A stretch of DNA of 64,000 bases. Origin: Legionella maceachernii (GTDB lineage Bacteria; Pseudomonadota; Gammaproteobacteria; Legionellales; Legionellaceae). The stretch lies in contig NZ_FUXJ01000010.1 in assembly GCF_900167045.1 (NCBI RefSeq), forward strand, positions 1 to 64,000, read 5' to 3'. The translations under genes and the position numbers were made by a program. Shown here one piece after another: positions 23,835-33,033 of the stretch. The first letter of the stretch is position 1. Each line of letters starts with the position of its first letter. Below the pieces are notes generated by a model that saw only the letters and a program-made list of their open reading frames with translations, was not told where the DNA came from and did no database searches.

Positions 23835-26114
23835 ATGAGCAGACATTTGGTTGTCGTGGAATCACCCGCGAAAGCTAAAACGATACAGAAGTATTTAGGA
23901 GAAGGTTACGATGTTTTGGCCTCTTATGGCCATGTACGCGATCTTCCTCCACGTAAAGGCTCAGTTAATCCTGATAAACAATTTGCAATGACTTATACAC
24001 CCATCGAGAAGAATGCTCGCCATATTGAGTCGATTGCCAAAGCGTTAAAAAACTCTGATTCACTTTTATTAGCAACTGACCCTGATCGCGAAGGTGAAGC
24101 GATTTCTTGGCATGTGTATGAGCTCATGAAAGAGCGTAATTTACTCAAAGATAAAACAGTACACCGTATTTTTTTTAATGAAATCACCAAATCAGCTATC
24201 AAAGAAGCGCTTAACAACCCTCGATCTATTTCTATGGATCTCGTGAATGCACAGCAAGCAAGACGGGCTCTGGATTACCTCGTAGGCTTTAATCTTTCAC
24301 CACTTTTATGGAAAAAAATTCGCAGAGGTCTTTCTGCCGGCCGCGTGCAAAGCCCAGCTTTACGACTTATCGTTGAGCGCGAAGAAGAAATTGAGCGCTT
24401 TGTCAGTCAGGAATACTGGCGCATCATTGCTCAATGCGAGCACAACAATACTCCTTTCGAAGCCCGATTGACCTATTTTGAACAAGAGAAATTACAACAA
24501 TTTTCTGTCACTGACGCAGAGCAGGCTCATCGCATCAGAGATAATTTGATCAAACAGGCGCAAGGTGCCTTACTTGTCAAGAATATTGAAAAGAAGCAGC
24601 GAAAGCGTAAGCCTGCAGCGCCCTTTATTACTTCGACGTTACAGCAAGAAGCAGCGCGCAAATTAGGTTTTACTGCACGTAAAACGATGATGGTTGCTCA
24701 ACAATTGTATGAAGGAATTGATATCGGCTCCAGTGCTGTCGGTTTAATCACCTACATGCGTACCGACTCAGTGAATCTAGCCAATGAGGCCATTGAAGAA
24801 ATTCGCTCGTATATTCATCAACGTTATGGTGAAAAGAATTGCCCAAAAGAGCCGCGCATTTATAGAACCAAATCAAAAAATGCCCAAGAAGCCCATGAAG
24901 CGATTCGTCCTACGTCGATCTTACGCACTCCTGAGCTTGTACAGCAAGCGCTCACAACGGATCAATTTAAGCTCTATAGCCTCATTTGGAAACGAACTAT
25001 CGCATGCCAAATGGCCGATGCAGAGATGGATACAGTCGCTGTGGATTTAACCTGTGGAGAAGGAAATGTATTTCGTGCCAATGGCTCAACGATTACTTTT
25101 CCAGGCTTTCTTGCTGTTTACGAAGAAGGCCGTGATGACTCTCAAGATGAAGAGGGAGCCGGTCTCCTACCTGCCTTTAAAGTGGGTGAAAAGGTAGATT
25201 TGCAAGACATCCTGGCCAACCAACATTTTACAGAGCCACCCCCAAGGTACTCCGAAGCCTCTCTTGTTAAAGCGCTTGAAGAGCACGATATTGGTCGTCC
25301 TTCCACCTATGCCACGATTATTCATACTTTGCAGCAACGCGAATATGTTATTGTGGATAAAAAGCGCTTCATTCCCACTGATGTAGGACGAATTGTTAAT
25401 CGTTTTCTCACGGGTCATTTTACACGCTATGTCGATTATAAATTCACCGCTGAACTTGAAGATACATTAGACGCTATTTCTCGCGGAGAAAGAGAATGGG
25501 TTCCTGTATTAGATGAATTTTGGCAACCTTTTATCAAGCAAATTCATGACACTGACGAACACGTTCAACGTAAAGATGTAACCACTGAAACACTGGATGA
25601 GCAATGCCCCAAATGCGGCAAACCTCTGGCCATTCGTCTTGGAAAACGTGGCCGTTTTATTGGCTGCACAGGCTATCCAGAATGCGACTATACTCAGGAT
25701 CTTAATAGCAACGACGGTGAAAAAGCAGAACCGGAAGTTGTCGACGGTCGCAATTGCCCTGATTGTGGAGGGTCTTTGCACATTAAAACAGGACGTTATG
25801 GACGCTTTATTGGCTGTAGCAATTATCCGCAATGCAAGCACATTGAACCCATCGAAAAACCAGCCGACACAGGAGTGGAATGCCCCAAATGCCACAGTGC
25901 TAAAATTCTTAAGCGTAAATCACGCAAAGGGAAAATATTCTACTCTTGCGGTAATTACCCCAAATGTGACTATGCGCTTTGGAATGAACCCATTGATAAA
26001 CCTTGCCCGCAATGTGCTTGGCCTTTATTGACGGTGAAAGAAACTAAACGGTCAGGTCGTCAAATTATTTGCCCCAATGAAAGTTGTAACTATACTTCAA
26101 AGGAAGAAGAGTAG
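23835..26114 (+). CDS. topA: DNA topoisomerase I (type IA)
   Basis: A 759-aa enzyme that relaxes negative supercoils by cutting one strand. The TOPRIM domain has LVVVESPAKAKTIQKYLG and ATDPDREGEAISWH. The catalytic tyrosine is Tyr307 in GLITYMRTDSVN. The gate domain contains PPPRYSEASLVKALEE and GRPSTYATIIHTL. The C-terminus carries three Cys4 zinc ribbons (CPKCGKPLAIRLGKRGRFIG, CPDCGGSLHIKTGRYGRFIG and CPKCHSAKILKR) and a fourth partial set (CPQCAWPLL). Third gene of dprA-smg-topA. Shorter than the E. coli enzyme but typical otherwise. Confidence 0.97.
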   Translation: MSRHLVVVESPAKAKTIQKYLGEGYDVLASYGHVRDLPPRKGSVNPDKQFAMTYTPIEKNARHIESIAKALKNSDSLLLATDPDREGEAISWHVYELMKERNLLKDKTVHRIFFNEITKSAIKEALNNPRSISMDLVNAQQARRALDYLVGFNLSPLLWKKIRRGLSAGRVQSPALRLIVEREEEIERFVSQEYWRIIAQCEHNNTPFEARLTYFEQEKLQQFSVTDAEQAHRIRDNLIKQAQGALLVKNIEKKQRKRKPAAPFITSTLQQEAARKLGFTARKTMMVAQQLYEGIDIGSSAVGLITYMRTDSVNLANEAIEEIRSYIHQRYGEKNCPKEPRIYRTKSKNAQEAHEAIRPTSILRTPELVQQALTTDQFKLYSLIWKRTIACQMADAEMDTVAVDLTCGEGNVFRANGSTITFPGFLAVYEEGRDDSQDEEGAGLLPAFKVGEKVDLQDILANQHFTEPPPRYSEASLVKALEEHDIGRPSTYATIIHTLQQREYVIVDKKRFIPTDVGRIVNRFLTGHFTRYVDYKFTAELEDTLDAISRGEREWVPVLDEFWQPFIKQIHDTDEHVQRKDVTTETLDEQCPKCGKPLAIRLGKRGRFIGCTGYPECDYTQDLNSNDGEKAEPEVVDGRNCPDCGGSLHIKTGRYGRFIGCSNYPQCKHIEPIEKPADTGVECPKCHSAKILKRKSRKGKIFYSCGNYPKCDYALWNEPIDKPCPQCAWPLLTVKETKRSGRQIICPNESCNYTSKEEE

Positions 26115-26211
26115 ATTCCAGGATAAACATGATGTAGGCTCTTCTCTGATAAGCTAATGTTAAACATTAGAGATCCTTCACTGCGCACAGGTGATAAAAG
26201 GAAATTTCGCA

Positions 26212-26835
26212 ATGCACTTACTGTTTGATTTTGATGGTACTTTAGTTGACAGTTTTTATTGCGTTGTCGATAAAATAAATCAATTAGCTGACGTATTTCA
26301 TTTTAGAAAAATAGAGGAGCATGAAGTTGAGTGTTTACGAGAGATGTCCTCCAGAGAACTTCTCGCTTTCTTAAGGATTCCTTTTTATAAAATACCCATG
26401 CTCATTCGACAGATAAGAAAGCTTTTGCATAACGAAATGTCTAAAATAAATCCAGTCGCTAATATTCCTCCTACGCTTGAAAAACTTCATCTTGCCGAAT
26501 TTTCTCTTGGAATATTAACATCCAATTCAATTGAAAATGTCATCATGTGGCTTGAAACGCACGAAATGGATCACTTATTTAAATTTATTCATAATGAATC
26601 CAATTTTATTTCTAAACGCTATTTACTGAAAAAAACTTTAAAAAAATACAATATTGCCAAAGAGGATGTGTTTTACATTTGCGATGAAACACGAGACATA
26701 GAAGCTGCGATGAAAAATAACATAAGATCAGTGGCTGTTACTTGGGGCTATCATTCCGAAAAAATCCTAACTAAATATCAGCCTACTTTTGTTGCTCAGA
26801 AGCCTGAGGATTTATTAATGATCTGTGGTTTATAA
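26212..26835 (+). CDS. HAD-superfamily hydrolase (phosphoglycolate phosphatase-like)
   Basis: A 207-aa phosphatase-like protein. Motif I is MHLLFDFDGTLVDSF with the nucleophile Asp; motif II is LGILTSNS; a lysine follows at SKRYLLKKTLKKY; motif IV is FYICDETRDIEAAM. A cap of helices lies between about 15 and 80. I start at the ATG at 26212 because AAAGGA lies just before it; an upstream GTG adds seven residues. The gene is AT-rich and Lys/Asn-rich. Substrate unknown; small phosphorylated metabolites are typical. Confidence 0.8.
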   Translation: MHLLFDFDGTLVDSFYCVVDKINQLADVFHFRKIEEHEVECLREMSSRELLAFLRIPFYKIPMLIRQIRKLLHNEMSKINPVANIPPTLEKLHLAEFSLGILTSNSIENVIMWLETHEMDHLFKFIHNESNFISKRYLLKKTLKKYNIAKEDVFYICDETRDIEAAMKNNIRSVAVTWGYHSEKILTKYQPTFVAQKPEDLLMICGL

Positions 26836-26901
26836 AAGTATATGCCGGCTCATCGCAGTGAGTAATATTAACTCTTTTTTTCTTGACGTTAATAGGCGTG
26901 T

Positions 26902-27360
26902 TTAATCTGAAGAAGGAGAGATTTCTTTTTTTTTGAGTGGGAACAGATGGGAACGAAAAAATGCTGTTTTGTTTGTGTTTTTTAATGTGGACAAATGCTT
27001 AACAAAGCTCTGCATTGCCTCCTGAGAGGTGATATATAAAACGCGATCTTCTCCTTCCTGGTGGCAATTAAACGTAGAATAGCAATGATCTGGTATACTA
27101 ATTTTTTTTAATAAATTAACAATTACAGTCAGATTTCCATAACAGGCACAAATTACACTGGAATTATGGCGTCTTTCATCACTCCAAATCGCATAAAATT
27201 TATTAATTACAAAGATATCCACTAAGGTATCAGGATTCTCATAGTTATAAATGGTTTTATCATCGATGTTGAGATCGCCATCCTCAAAACGCTCAAAGAC
27301 CAAAAATTTATGACCAAACAATTCAAATAGCGTCCTCTCAATTTGAATTTTTCTCATCAT
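26902..27360 (-). CDS. Hypothetical protein
   Basis: A 152-aa protein of unknown function with no signal peptide or membrane segment. It has alternating strand-like and charged stretches (IDDKTIYNYENPDTLVDIFV, then VICACYGNLTVIVNLLKKI) and a basic tail ending PLKKKEISPSSD. The coding region is AT-rich and lies beside a 330-base AT-rich gap, unlike neighbouring housekeeping genes. It could be a lineage-specific gene or effector, but there is no direct evidence. Confidence 0.5.
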   Translation of the reverse strand: MMRKIQIERTLFELFGHKFLVFERFEDGDLNIDDKTIYNYENPDTLVDIFVINKFYAIWSDERRHNSSVICACYGNLTVIVNLLKKISIPDHCYSTFNCHQEGEDRVLYITSQEAMQSFVKHLSTLKNTNKTAFFRSHLFPLKKKEISPSSD

Positions 27361-27664
27361 CTGACTCTCAAACTTTTAAAACATAACCAGTTTATAAAAA
27401 TGACATAGAAAATGAAAGAAATTAAAAATGGTAAATTTATAAATAAATAATTACTTGAATTTTATAATCAACTTCTTGAATTTACTTAAAATCTTTTTAA
27501 TGAAAAACAATTGAGCACTAAGATTTAATATAACCAAATAAACTTCATATTAAAAAAATATTGATGAATTTTCTTGCAAAAAACACTCATTTTTGAAAAT
27601 AAAACAATGCTTTTTTTGTTAAGCACTTAGCAAAATATTGAACTTTACTCTCTCAGAGCAAAAC
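27361..27664. other. Very AT-rich intergenic region
   Basis: About 300 bases dominated by A and T runs. It should hold the promoter of the minus-strand hypothetical gene, but the composition makes any -10 call unreliable. No RNA gene or ORF of note is seen. Confidence 0.5.
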
Positions 27665-27706
27665 TCTTTACCTACCTGCATAAAATCTTTACCTACCTGC
27701 ATAAAA
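27665..27706. repeat. Tandem 21-bp duplication at the end of ltaE
   Basis: TCTTTACCTACCTGCATAAAA occurs twice head to tail (27665-27685 and 27686-27706). The ltaE stop codon (27689-27691) lies in the second copy, so the first copy is an untranslated duplicate of the gene's last codons. Probably a simple slippage event. Confidence 0.9.
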
Positions 27707-28717
27707 AGACTTAATGTGCCTAATGACTTGTACTAGATCTTCTCGAGACACATTAAGATGGGTGACACATCTCACTTTTCCTGCTTTATTGGGTTGCTTC
27801 GCAAATAATACACCTCGTTCACACAAATAAGCACGTAACTCCGAATAATCTCCCTTCACTTGGATGAAAAAAATATTCGTTTGTAAGGCAGCGAGATCCA
27901 CTTCTATTTCATCGCATTCCGCTAAAGCTCTAGCAAAAAAATCTGCATTTTCATGATCCTCACGCAAGCGTTCAACATGATGCTGTAAGGCATAAATGCC
28001 TGCAGCAGCTAAAATGCCTGCTTGACGCATTCCACCGCCAAGCACTTTACGCCAACGCCGTGCTTTCTTAATCAACTCCTCTGAACCGCAAAGAACAGAG
28101 CCTATGGGAGCTCCTAATCCTTTGGATAAACAAATGGAAATGGAATCAAAATGATTACTAATTTCTTCAAGGTGAACACCCAATTTAACGGCTGCGTTAA
28201 ATACTCTTGCTCCATCCAGATGACTATGAAGCTCATTCTCTTGGCAAAAAATTTTCATTTCTCTTAGGTAACTAAGCGGCAAAACTTTACCGGCCGTTGT
28301 ATTTTCTAAACAGAGCAATTTTGTTCGTGGGTGGTGGCTGTCAATTGGTTTAATGGCCAGAGCAACTTTCTCTAGCGGTAAACTGCCATCAGGGGCGAAA
28401 TCCAAAGGTTGAGGTTGGATACTACCTAAAACAGCAGCGCCTCCTCCTTCCCACATGAAGGTGTGTGCCGTTTGGCCGACAATGTACTCGTCGCCACGTT
28501 CACAATGAGCCATCAGTGCCATGAGATTGGATTGGGTACCTGATGGGGCAAATACTGCTGCTTCCATGCCCGCTCTATCCGCTAACATTGTCTCAAGCTC
28601 AATAACAGTCATATCTTCGCCATAAACATCATCACCCACGTCAGCATTCATCATCACGGCAAGCATTTCTTGGCTTGGTCTAGTCACTGTGTCACTGCGT
28701 AAATCAATTAATTTCAT
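27689..28717 (-). CDS. ltaE: Low-specificity L-threonine aldolase
   Basis: A 342-aa PLP enzyme that splits threonine and allo-threonine into glycine and acetaldehyde. It starts MKLIDLRSDTVTRPS, the classic N-terminus, then DVGDDVYGEDMTVIELE; the PLP lysine is in SICLSKGLGAPIGS and the substrate region in HLDGARVFNAAV. The ATG at 28717 follows GAGGTGAGG; an upstream GTG at 28726 is part of that ribosome site. It follows the kinase-like gene closely, so the two are likely co-transcribed. A tandem 21-bp duplication marks its 3' end. Confidence 0.93.
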   Translation of the reverse strand: MKLIDLRSDTVTRPSQEMLAVMMNADVGDDVYGEDMTVIELETMLADRAGMEAAVFAPSGTQSNLMALMAHCERGDEYIVGQTAHTFMWEGGGAAVLGSIQPQPLDFAPDGSLPLEKVALAIKPIDSHHPRTKLLCLENTTAGKVLPLSYLREMKIFCQENELHSHLDGARVFNAAVKLGVHLEEISNHFDSISICLSKGLGAPIGSVLCGSEELIKKARRWRKVLGGGMRQAGILAAAGIYALQHHVERLREDHENADFFARALAECDEIEVDLAALQTNIFFIQVKGDYSELRAYLCERGVLFAKQPNKAGKVRCVTHLNVSREDLVQVIRHIKSFYAGR

Positions 28718-28727
28718 TATCCTCACC

Positions 28728-29636
28728 TCACGTTGCTAAAAAAGAATAACAATCAGCATATATATTTCTCATTTCTGCCATTTTCTCCTTTATTAATACA
28801 ATTATTGCAAAAGTGCGGTTTGCTTCTTCAAGCCAATTTTGGCGCAGGCAGTGACTATACCAAAGAAGCCAACTATGGAAGCTTAAGAACCATAATTGAG
28901 CATCCATTTCAGGTAATTTTCTAGCCCATTGTCCATAGCCCATAAGTGTGGCGCGAAAATTGTCCGCTTGGAAATTGCAATGCGCTAATCCAGCACAATT
29001 TTCTGCTAATCCTATTAATTCAACCGCTGGATGAATAAGTCCCGTGCTTTCCCAATCAAGCAAGTGAGGTCTTTCTGTATCGCGCCAAATAATGTTTGCA
29101 GCATGGATATCTCGATGACTAAGAACCCATTGGTCAGCTTGATAATAAAAATTTTCATTGCATTTCCGAATTAGCTCAGTTAACCACTTGGGAAAATCCT
29201 TATTGTCAAATAAACTGATGGGTGGAAATGGTTCCCCATATCCGCTAGGCCATTTGAGAAGATGTAATTGAGCCAAAACACTGCCTAATACAAAAGATTG
29301 CCTTTCTGTGAGCATGGTGAGCAGTTGTCCTTCGCAATAAGGAATAATAATCGCTTTTGTGTCTCCCACCATAAAAACGGTTTGATTATCATATTGGTAG
29401 GCTGCGAAAGTAATCCCTAATTGCTTCGCAACTATTGAAGCTACCGATTCAGTGAGCTCAAGCCCTGCTCTCTCTACCTTACCAAGCCAATTTGTTGGAT
29501 AGAATTTTTTACACACCCATTTACTGCGATCTTTGAGCTCAACTAAATCGAGATGATGTTGGCTACCTTTTCCAAGGGCAGATACTGATAAAATCTCTTG
29601 CTCAAGGAAAACACTTGCCCAATGCCCATTATTCAT
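28728..29636 (-). CDS. APH/choline-kinase-like phosphotransferase
   Basis: A 302-aa kinase-like protein of the aminoglycoside phosphotransferase family. The catalytic loop reads LSHRDIHAANIIW (HxDxxxxN) and the metal site LLDWESTGL, both intact. Family members phosphorylate aminoglycosides, choline, thiamine or homoserine; the sequence does not tell which, and a small metabolite is more likely than an antibiotic. It lies between a PH-domain membrane protein (8-base overlap) and ltaE (10-base gap), suggesting a three-gene transcript. Confidence 0.8.
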   Translation of the reverse strand: MNNGHWASVFLEQEILSVSALGKGSQHHLDLVELKDRSKWVCKKFYPTNWLGKVERAGLELTESVASIVAKQLGITFAAYQYDNQTVFMVGDTKAIIIPYCEGQLLTMLTERQSFVLGSVLAQLHLLKWPSGYGEPFPPISLFDNKDFPKWLTELIRKCNENFYYQADQWVLSHRDIHAANIIWRDTERPHLLDWESTGLIHPAVELIGLAENCAGLAHCNFQADNFRATLMGYGQWARKLPEMDAQLWFLSFHSWLLWYSHCLRQNWLEEANRTFAIIVLIKEKMAEMRNIYADCYSFLAT

Positions 29637-30051
29637 GCATTAACTGTTCAATGTAGCGTCTACAAGTCAGCGGCTTATCGAGAAAACCAATCATATGGCG
29701 TGTTCCGCCGGTGCCTGTTATTACCAAAGTACCATAACGCAAAATGCTACCTAACACAGATTGTCTAATATCAATGGTTTCAATTTTAGATAATGGAATA
29801 TCAATGGTATTTCTAACAAGCATTCCTGTACGCAAAATAACCTGTTTCTTTTTAATGGTGAGCGAAGAAAAATGATAATTAATCCAGGTTAATCCCCCCC
29901 ACACGATGGCAAACACTAGGAATAAAAGTGCGCCTTCTTTGAGTTGGTGGATGAGTATACCAACTATCATCGCAAAACAGGCAAGTGCAACTGGCCCCAA
30001 AAACAGAATCCAATGAAGTTTTGCTGTATATACCACATTGCTATCTGTCAT
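29629..30051 (-). CDS. Membrane protein with bacterial PH domain (DUF304/YdbT type)
   Basis: A 140-aa protein with two membrane helices (about 15-60) followed by a bacterial PH-like domain: YHFSSLTIKKKQVILRTGML, then IPLSKIETIDIRQSVLGSIL and GTLVITGTGGTRH, the typical pattern of this family. I start at the ATG at 30051 because AAGAGGA precedes it; a longer frame starts at 30075. Function is unknown; relatives sit at the inner membrane. It is the first gene of a probable operon with the kinase and ltaE. Confidence 0.85.
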   Translation of the reverse strand: MTDSNVVYTAKLHWILFLGPVALACFAMIVGILIHQLKEGALLFLVFAIVWGGLTWINYHFSSLTIKKKQVILRTGMLVRNTIDIPLSKIETIDIRQSVLGSILRYGTLVITGTGGTRHMIGFLDKPLTCRRYIEQLMHE

Positions 30052-30293
30052 AGTTATCCTCTTGTTGAAAACCATTTTGCTTTGTTAGGCTCTTGACGAA
30101 TGAATTTTAGGTTTTTGGAGGTATGAGGCGCGTGTAAATGTAGAGTAATAGTCAGGCTATTGCAAGTTTAAACGTTTCTCAAACGCCAAAAGCAAGAGCA
30201 TAAAAACTTAAATTTCATTCATAAAGGCCATATGATATTGCAGATACCAGAAATTTGCTATGCTATGCTTTTGTTGCTTCTAAATTGCTTATT

Positions 30294-30713
30294 ATGGTTC
30301 GCTCAATTAATCGCTGTCTCAATGACCAACTTCGCGGAATATGCCAAAGAATCATACAATTGGATGAACTAAACCACAAAATCAAAGCGCTTTTGTCTTC
30401 CCCTTTGCGAGATAATTGTCAAGTCGGTTCATTTAATAAAGGGTGTTTGCTTCTAACAACGTCAAACACCTGGGCTACAGAACTCCGCTATTCTCTTCCC
30501 GATTTGCGAGATAAATTAAGAAAGGCCGGTTTATATCAACTGACTGCCATTAAAATTGCAATCATCGATAATGATCAAAGCATTGCTTGCGAGAAAGACA
30601 AGAAAATTTTACTTTCTTCTTCAGCTAAAGATAGCATTCGAACCGCTAGCGAACTTTGCTCCTATCCACCACTTAAAGCAGCGCTTTATCATTTAGCGGA
30701 TGAAAAACGATAG
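30294..30713 (+). CDS. DciA-like protein (DUF721)
   Basis: A 139-aa protein of the DUF721 family, whose studied members (DciA) interact with and load the replicative helicase DnaB in bacteria lacking DnaC/DnaI. It has the family's core CLLLTTSNTWATELRYSLPD. I start at the ATG at 30294; an upstream frame from 30255 is possible. It lies head-to-tail convergent with lpxC, a neighbour relation known for this gene in many gammaproteobacteria. Role inferred from family. Confidence 0.75.
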   Translation: MVRSINRCLNDQLRGICQRIIQLDELNHKIKALLSSPLRDNCQVGSFNKGCLLLTTSNTWATELRYSLPDLRDKLRKAGLYQLTAIKIAIIDNDQSIACEKDKKILLSSSAKDSIRTASELCSYPPLKAALYHLADEKR

Positions 30714-30748
30714 CGGAAATTCTTTATTTTTAATTACAGGATATACAA

Positions 30749-31663
30749 CTAGGCCTCAACAGGAAGTAGATCTGCGGCAACGGTAGGTTGATAGGTTTCA
30801 GCATCAAAATAAGTATATTCCCAAGCCTCTTCACGGACCATAAGTTCGCGCAGTAACCGATTATTAAGTTCATGGCCTGATTTATATCCTTCGAAAGCTC
30901 CGATTAGCCCACAGCCTAAAAGATATATATCACCAATTGCATCAAGCACCTTGTGGGTGACAAACTCACTCTCAAAGCGCAAGCCGTCTTCATTCAAAAC
31001 GCGGTAATCATCGACAACGATAGCATTATCCAAACTTCCTCCTTTGGCAAGCTCACATTCGCGCAATTTTTCGTAGTCGGATAAAAAACCAAAGGTTCTT
31101 GCTCGACACACTTCTTTAACGTAGGAAGTGGTAGAAAAATCGAAAGTTGCCGTTTGAGGTTTATCGTTGAAAACGGGGTGATCGAAATCGATAGTAAATG
31201 ACACTCTGCAACCATTATAGGGCAAAAACTGCACGTATTTCCCATTATCTTCTATACGAATAGGTTTTAAGATACGAAGAAAACGCTTCGCAGCACTTTG
31301 CTCTCGAATTCCGGCAGATTGGATAAGAAATACAAAAGGAGCAGCACTTCCATCCATAATAGGAAGTTCAGGACCATTCACATCGACATAGGCGTTATCG
31401 ATTCCAAGCCCTGCAAAGGCTGAAAGCAAATGCTCTACAGTAGCTACTTTCACACCGTCTCGCTGAAGCGAGGTGCAAAGCATTGTATCCCCAACCTGAT
31501 CATAGAGGGCAGGGATCTCAACCACAGGTTTTAAATCAGTACGTCTAAAAACGATACCTGTATTAATGGGAGCAGGATGCAAAGTAAGAAGAACTTTTTC
31601 TCCAGAGTGTAAACCAACCCCTGTTGCTTGAATGACTTTCTTAGGAGTTCTTTGTTTTATCAT
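30749..31663 (-). CDS. lpxC: UDP-3-O-acyl-N-acetylglucosamine deacetylase
   Basis: A 304-aa zinc enzyme that commits precursors to lipid A synthesis. It shows [20 protein letters not shown] (zinc His), the fatty-acid channel region around [20 protein letters not shown], and [17 protein letters not shown] (zinc His and Asp). It ends the division cluster, after ftsZ with a 125-base gap containing a strong hairpin, so it probably has its own promoter as well. Length and order match other gammaproteobacteria. Confidence 0.97.
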   Translation of the reverse strand: MIKQRTPKKVIQATGVGLHSGEKVLLTLHPAPINTGIVFRRTDLKPVVEIPALYDQVGDTMLCTSLQRDGVKVATVEHLLSAFAGLGIDNAYVDVNGPELPIMDGSAAPFVFLIQSAGIREQSAAKRFLRILKPIRIEDNGKYVQFLPYNGCRVSFTIDFDHPVFNDKPQTATFDFSTTSYVKEVCRARTFGFLSDYEKLRECELAKGGSLDNAIVVDDYRVLNEDGLRFESEFVTHKVLDAIGDIYLLGCGLIGAFEGYKSGHELNNRLLRELMVREEAWEYTYFDAETYQPTVAADLLPVEA

Positions 31664-31758
31664 TCAGTGATCACCTTTTCAGATATCCCATATTTTAAGC
31701 GCAATAAACCGCCGAATCATAACAGCAATTTATTGATCTGTCTAATTTTTCATACCCA

Positions 31759-31787
31759 CTTAAGAACGGTTTATAACCGTTTTTAAG
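31759..31787 (-). terminator. Terminator-like hairpin after ftsZ
   Basis: CTTAAGAACGGTT at 31759-31771 pairs with AACCGTTTTTAAG at 31775-31787 around three bases (one G-U). It lies directly after the ftsZ stop and could stop or attenuate transcription before lpxC. Confidence 0.65.
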
Positions 31788-31788
31788 T

Positions 31789-32964
31789 TTACTCTACTTG
31801 TTCTTCTTGTCGCCGCAAGAAAGCTGGGATATCCAGATAATCAACATCGGGAACCGAAAATTCGTTGGTTGATTTTGCTGGTGCAGCAGCTTGTTTACGC
31901 ATTACAGCTGGCCTATCAAGTTGCTGATAATCAAGAGAGCCATCGCTACGTGTTGAATCCACTAGGCGAGTTTTAGCTATTCCCGCTTGCTGTTGACCGC
32001 GAGTACGTGTGTCACCTAAGCCAGTAACTATCACAGTAACCCGCATTTCATCGGTCATCTCTGGGTCAATAACTGTACCAACAACGACCGTTGCATCATC
32101 AGAAATAAACTCTTTTACTACATCACCTACTTCTTCAAATTCGCCGATAGACATATCCAGGCCTGCAGTAATATTGACTAGTATACCGCGAGCGCCAGAG
32201 AAATTAACGTCCTCTAACAAAGGTGAGGCAATCGCCGCTTCTGCAGCCTGCCGTGCTCTTTGTTCGCCCGAGGCAGTTCCTGTTCCCATCATAGCCATAC
32301 CCATTTCAGACATTACGGTACGAACATCGGCAAAGTCAACATTAATCAAACCAGGACGAGTAATCAAATCGGCTATACCCTTCACCGCACCTAAGAGTAC
32401 ATTATTTGCTGCTTTGAACGCATTAAGCAAGCTGATATTTTTGCCCAAAACACTCAACAATTTATTATTAGGAATAGTAATCAAAGAATCGACATGTTCT
32501 GCTAAACGGCGAATTCCTTCTTCTGCTGCTAAAGCCCGCTGTCTGCCTTCGAAAGAAAAGGGCTTGGTGACCACTGCAACAGTAAGAATTCCTAATTCTT
32601 TTGCCACTTCGGCAAAAACAGGCGCTGCTCCTGTACCGGTACCACCGCCCATACCAGCAGTAATAAAGACCATGTCTGCGCCAACGAGCACATCTCTTAT
32701 TCGTTCTCGATCTTCTTCTGCTGCTTCACGACCGATCTTTGGATTCGCCCCAGCGCCTAACCCTTTGGTCAACTCCTCTCCCAATTGGATATGGATTTTC
32801 GCATTCGAATTTTTCAGTGCTTGAGCGTCTGTATTGGCGCAAATAAATTCAACGAAGTCGATTTTTTCCGCCACCATATGTTCAACAGCATTTCCACCGC
32901 CACCACCAACGCCCACAACCTTAATCACGGCGTTGTCTTGCTGGCTTTCCGTTAATTCAAACAT
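31789..32964 (-). CDS. ftsZ: Cell division GTPase FtsZ
   Basis: A 391-aa tubulin homologue that forms the Z ring. The nucleotide site is clear ([15 protein letters not shown], then the tubulin signature [20 protein letters not shown]), as is the T7 loop region [13 protein letters not shown] variable linker (about 320-370) leads to the conserved C-terminal peptide [12 protein letters not shown], which binds FtsA and ZipA; zipA lies at the other end of this cluster. It follows ftsA after 69 bases that hold a stem-loop. Confidence 0.98.
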   Translation of the reverse strand: MFELTESQQDNAVIKVVGVGGGGGNAVEHMVAEKIDFVEFICANTDAQALKNSNAKIHIQLGEELTKGLGAGANPKIGREAAEEDRERIRDVLVGADMVFITAGMGGGTGTGAAPVFAEVAKELGILTVAVVTKPFSFEGRQRALAAEEGIRRLAEHVDSLITIPNNKLLSVLGKNISLLNAFKAANNVLLGAVKGIADLITRPGLINVDFADVRTVMSEMGMAMMGTGTASGEQRARQAAEAAIASPLLEDVNFSGARGILVNITAGLDMSIGEFEEVGDVVKEFISDDATVVVGTVIDPEMTDEMRVTVIVTGLGDTRTRGQQQAGIAKTRLVDSTRSDGSLDYQQLDRPAVMRKQAAAPAKSTNEFSVPDVDYLDIPAFLRRQEEQVE

Positions 32965-32999
32965 TTAGACCTCTCCCCACTAAAATTCTGCGATTAGGA

Positions 33000-33030
33000 T
33001 ATACCCTTTATGAATGTGTTTAAGGGTATA
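33000..33030 (-). promoter_or_regulatory. Stem-loop between ftsA and ftsZ
   Basis: TATACCCTT at 33000-33008 pairs with AAGGGTATA at 33022-33030 around a 13-base loop, between the ftsA stop and the ftsZ start. There is no T-run, so an RNA processing or stabilising site is likelier than a terminator. It could help raise FtsZ over FtsA. Confidence 0.45.
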
Positions 33031-33033
33031 CAA

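Noticed and set aside
32009-32824. 271-aa open frame antisense to ftsZ
   Set aside because: It mirrors the ftsZ coding pattern, is Ser/Pro/Ile-rich low-complexity sequence and has no ribosome site; ftsZ is certain.
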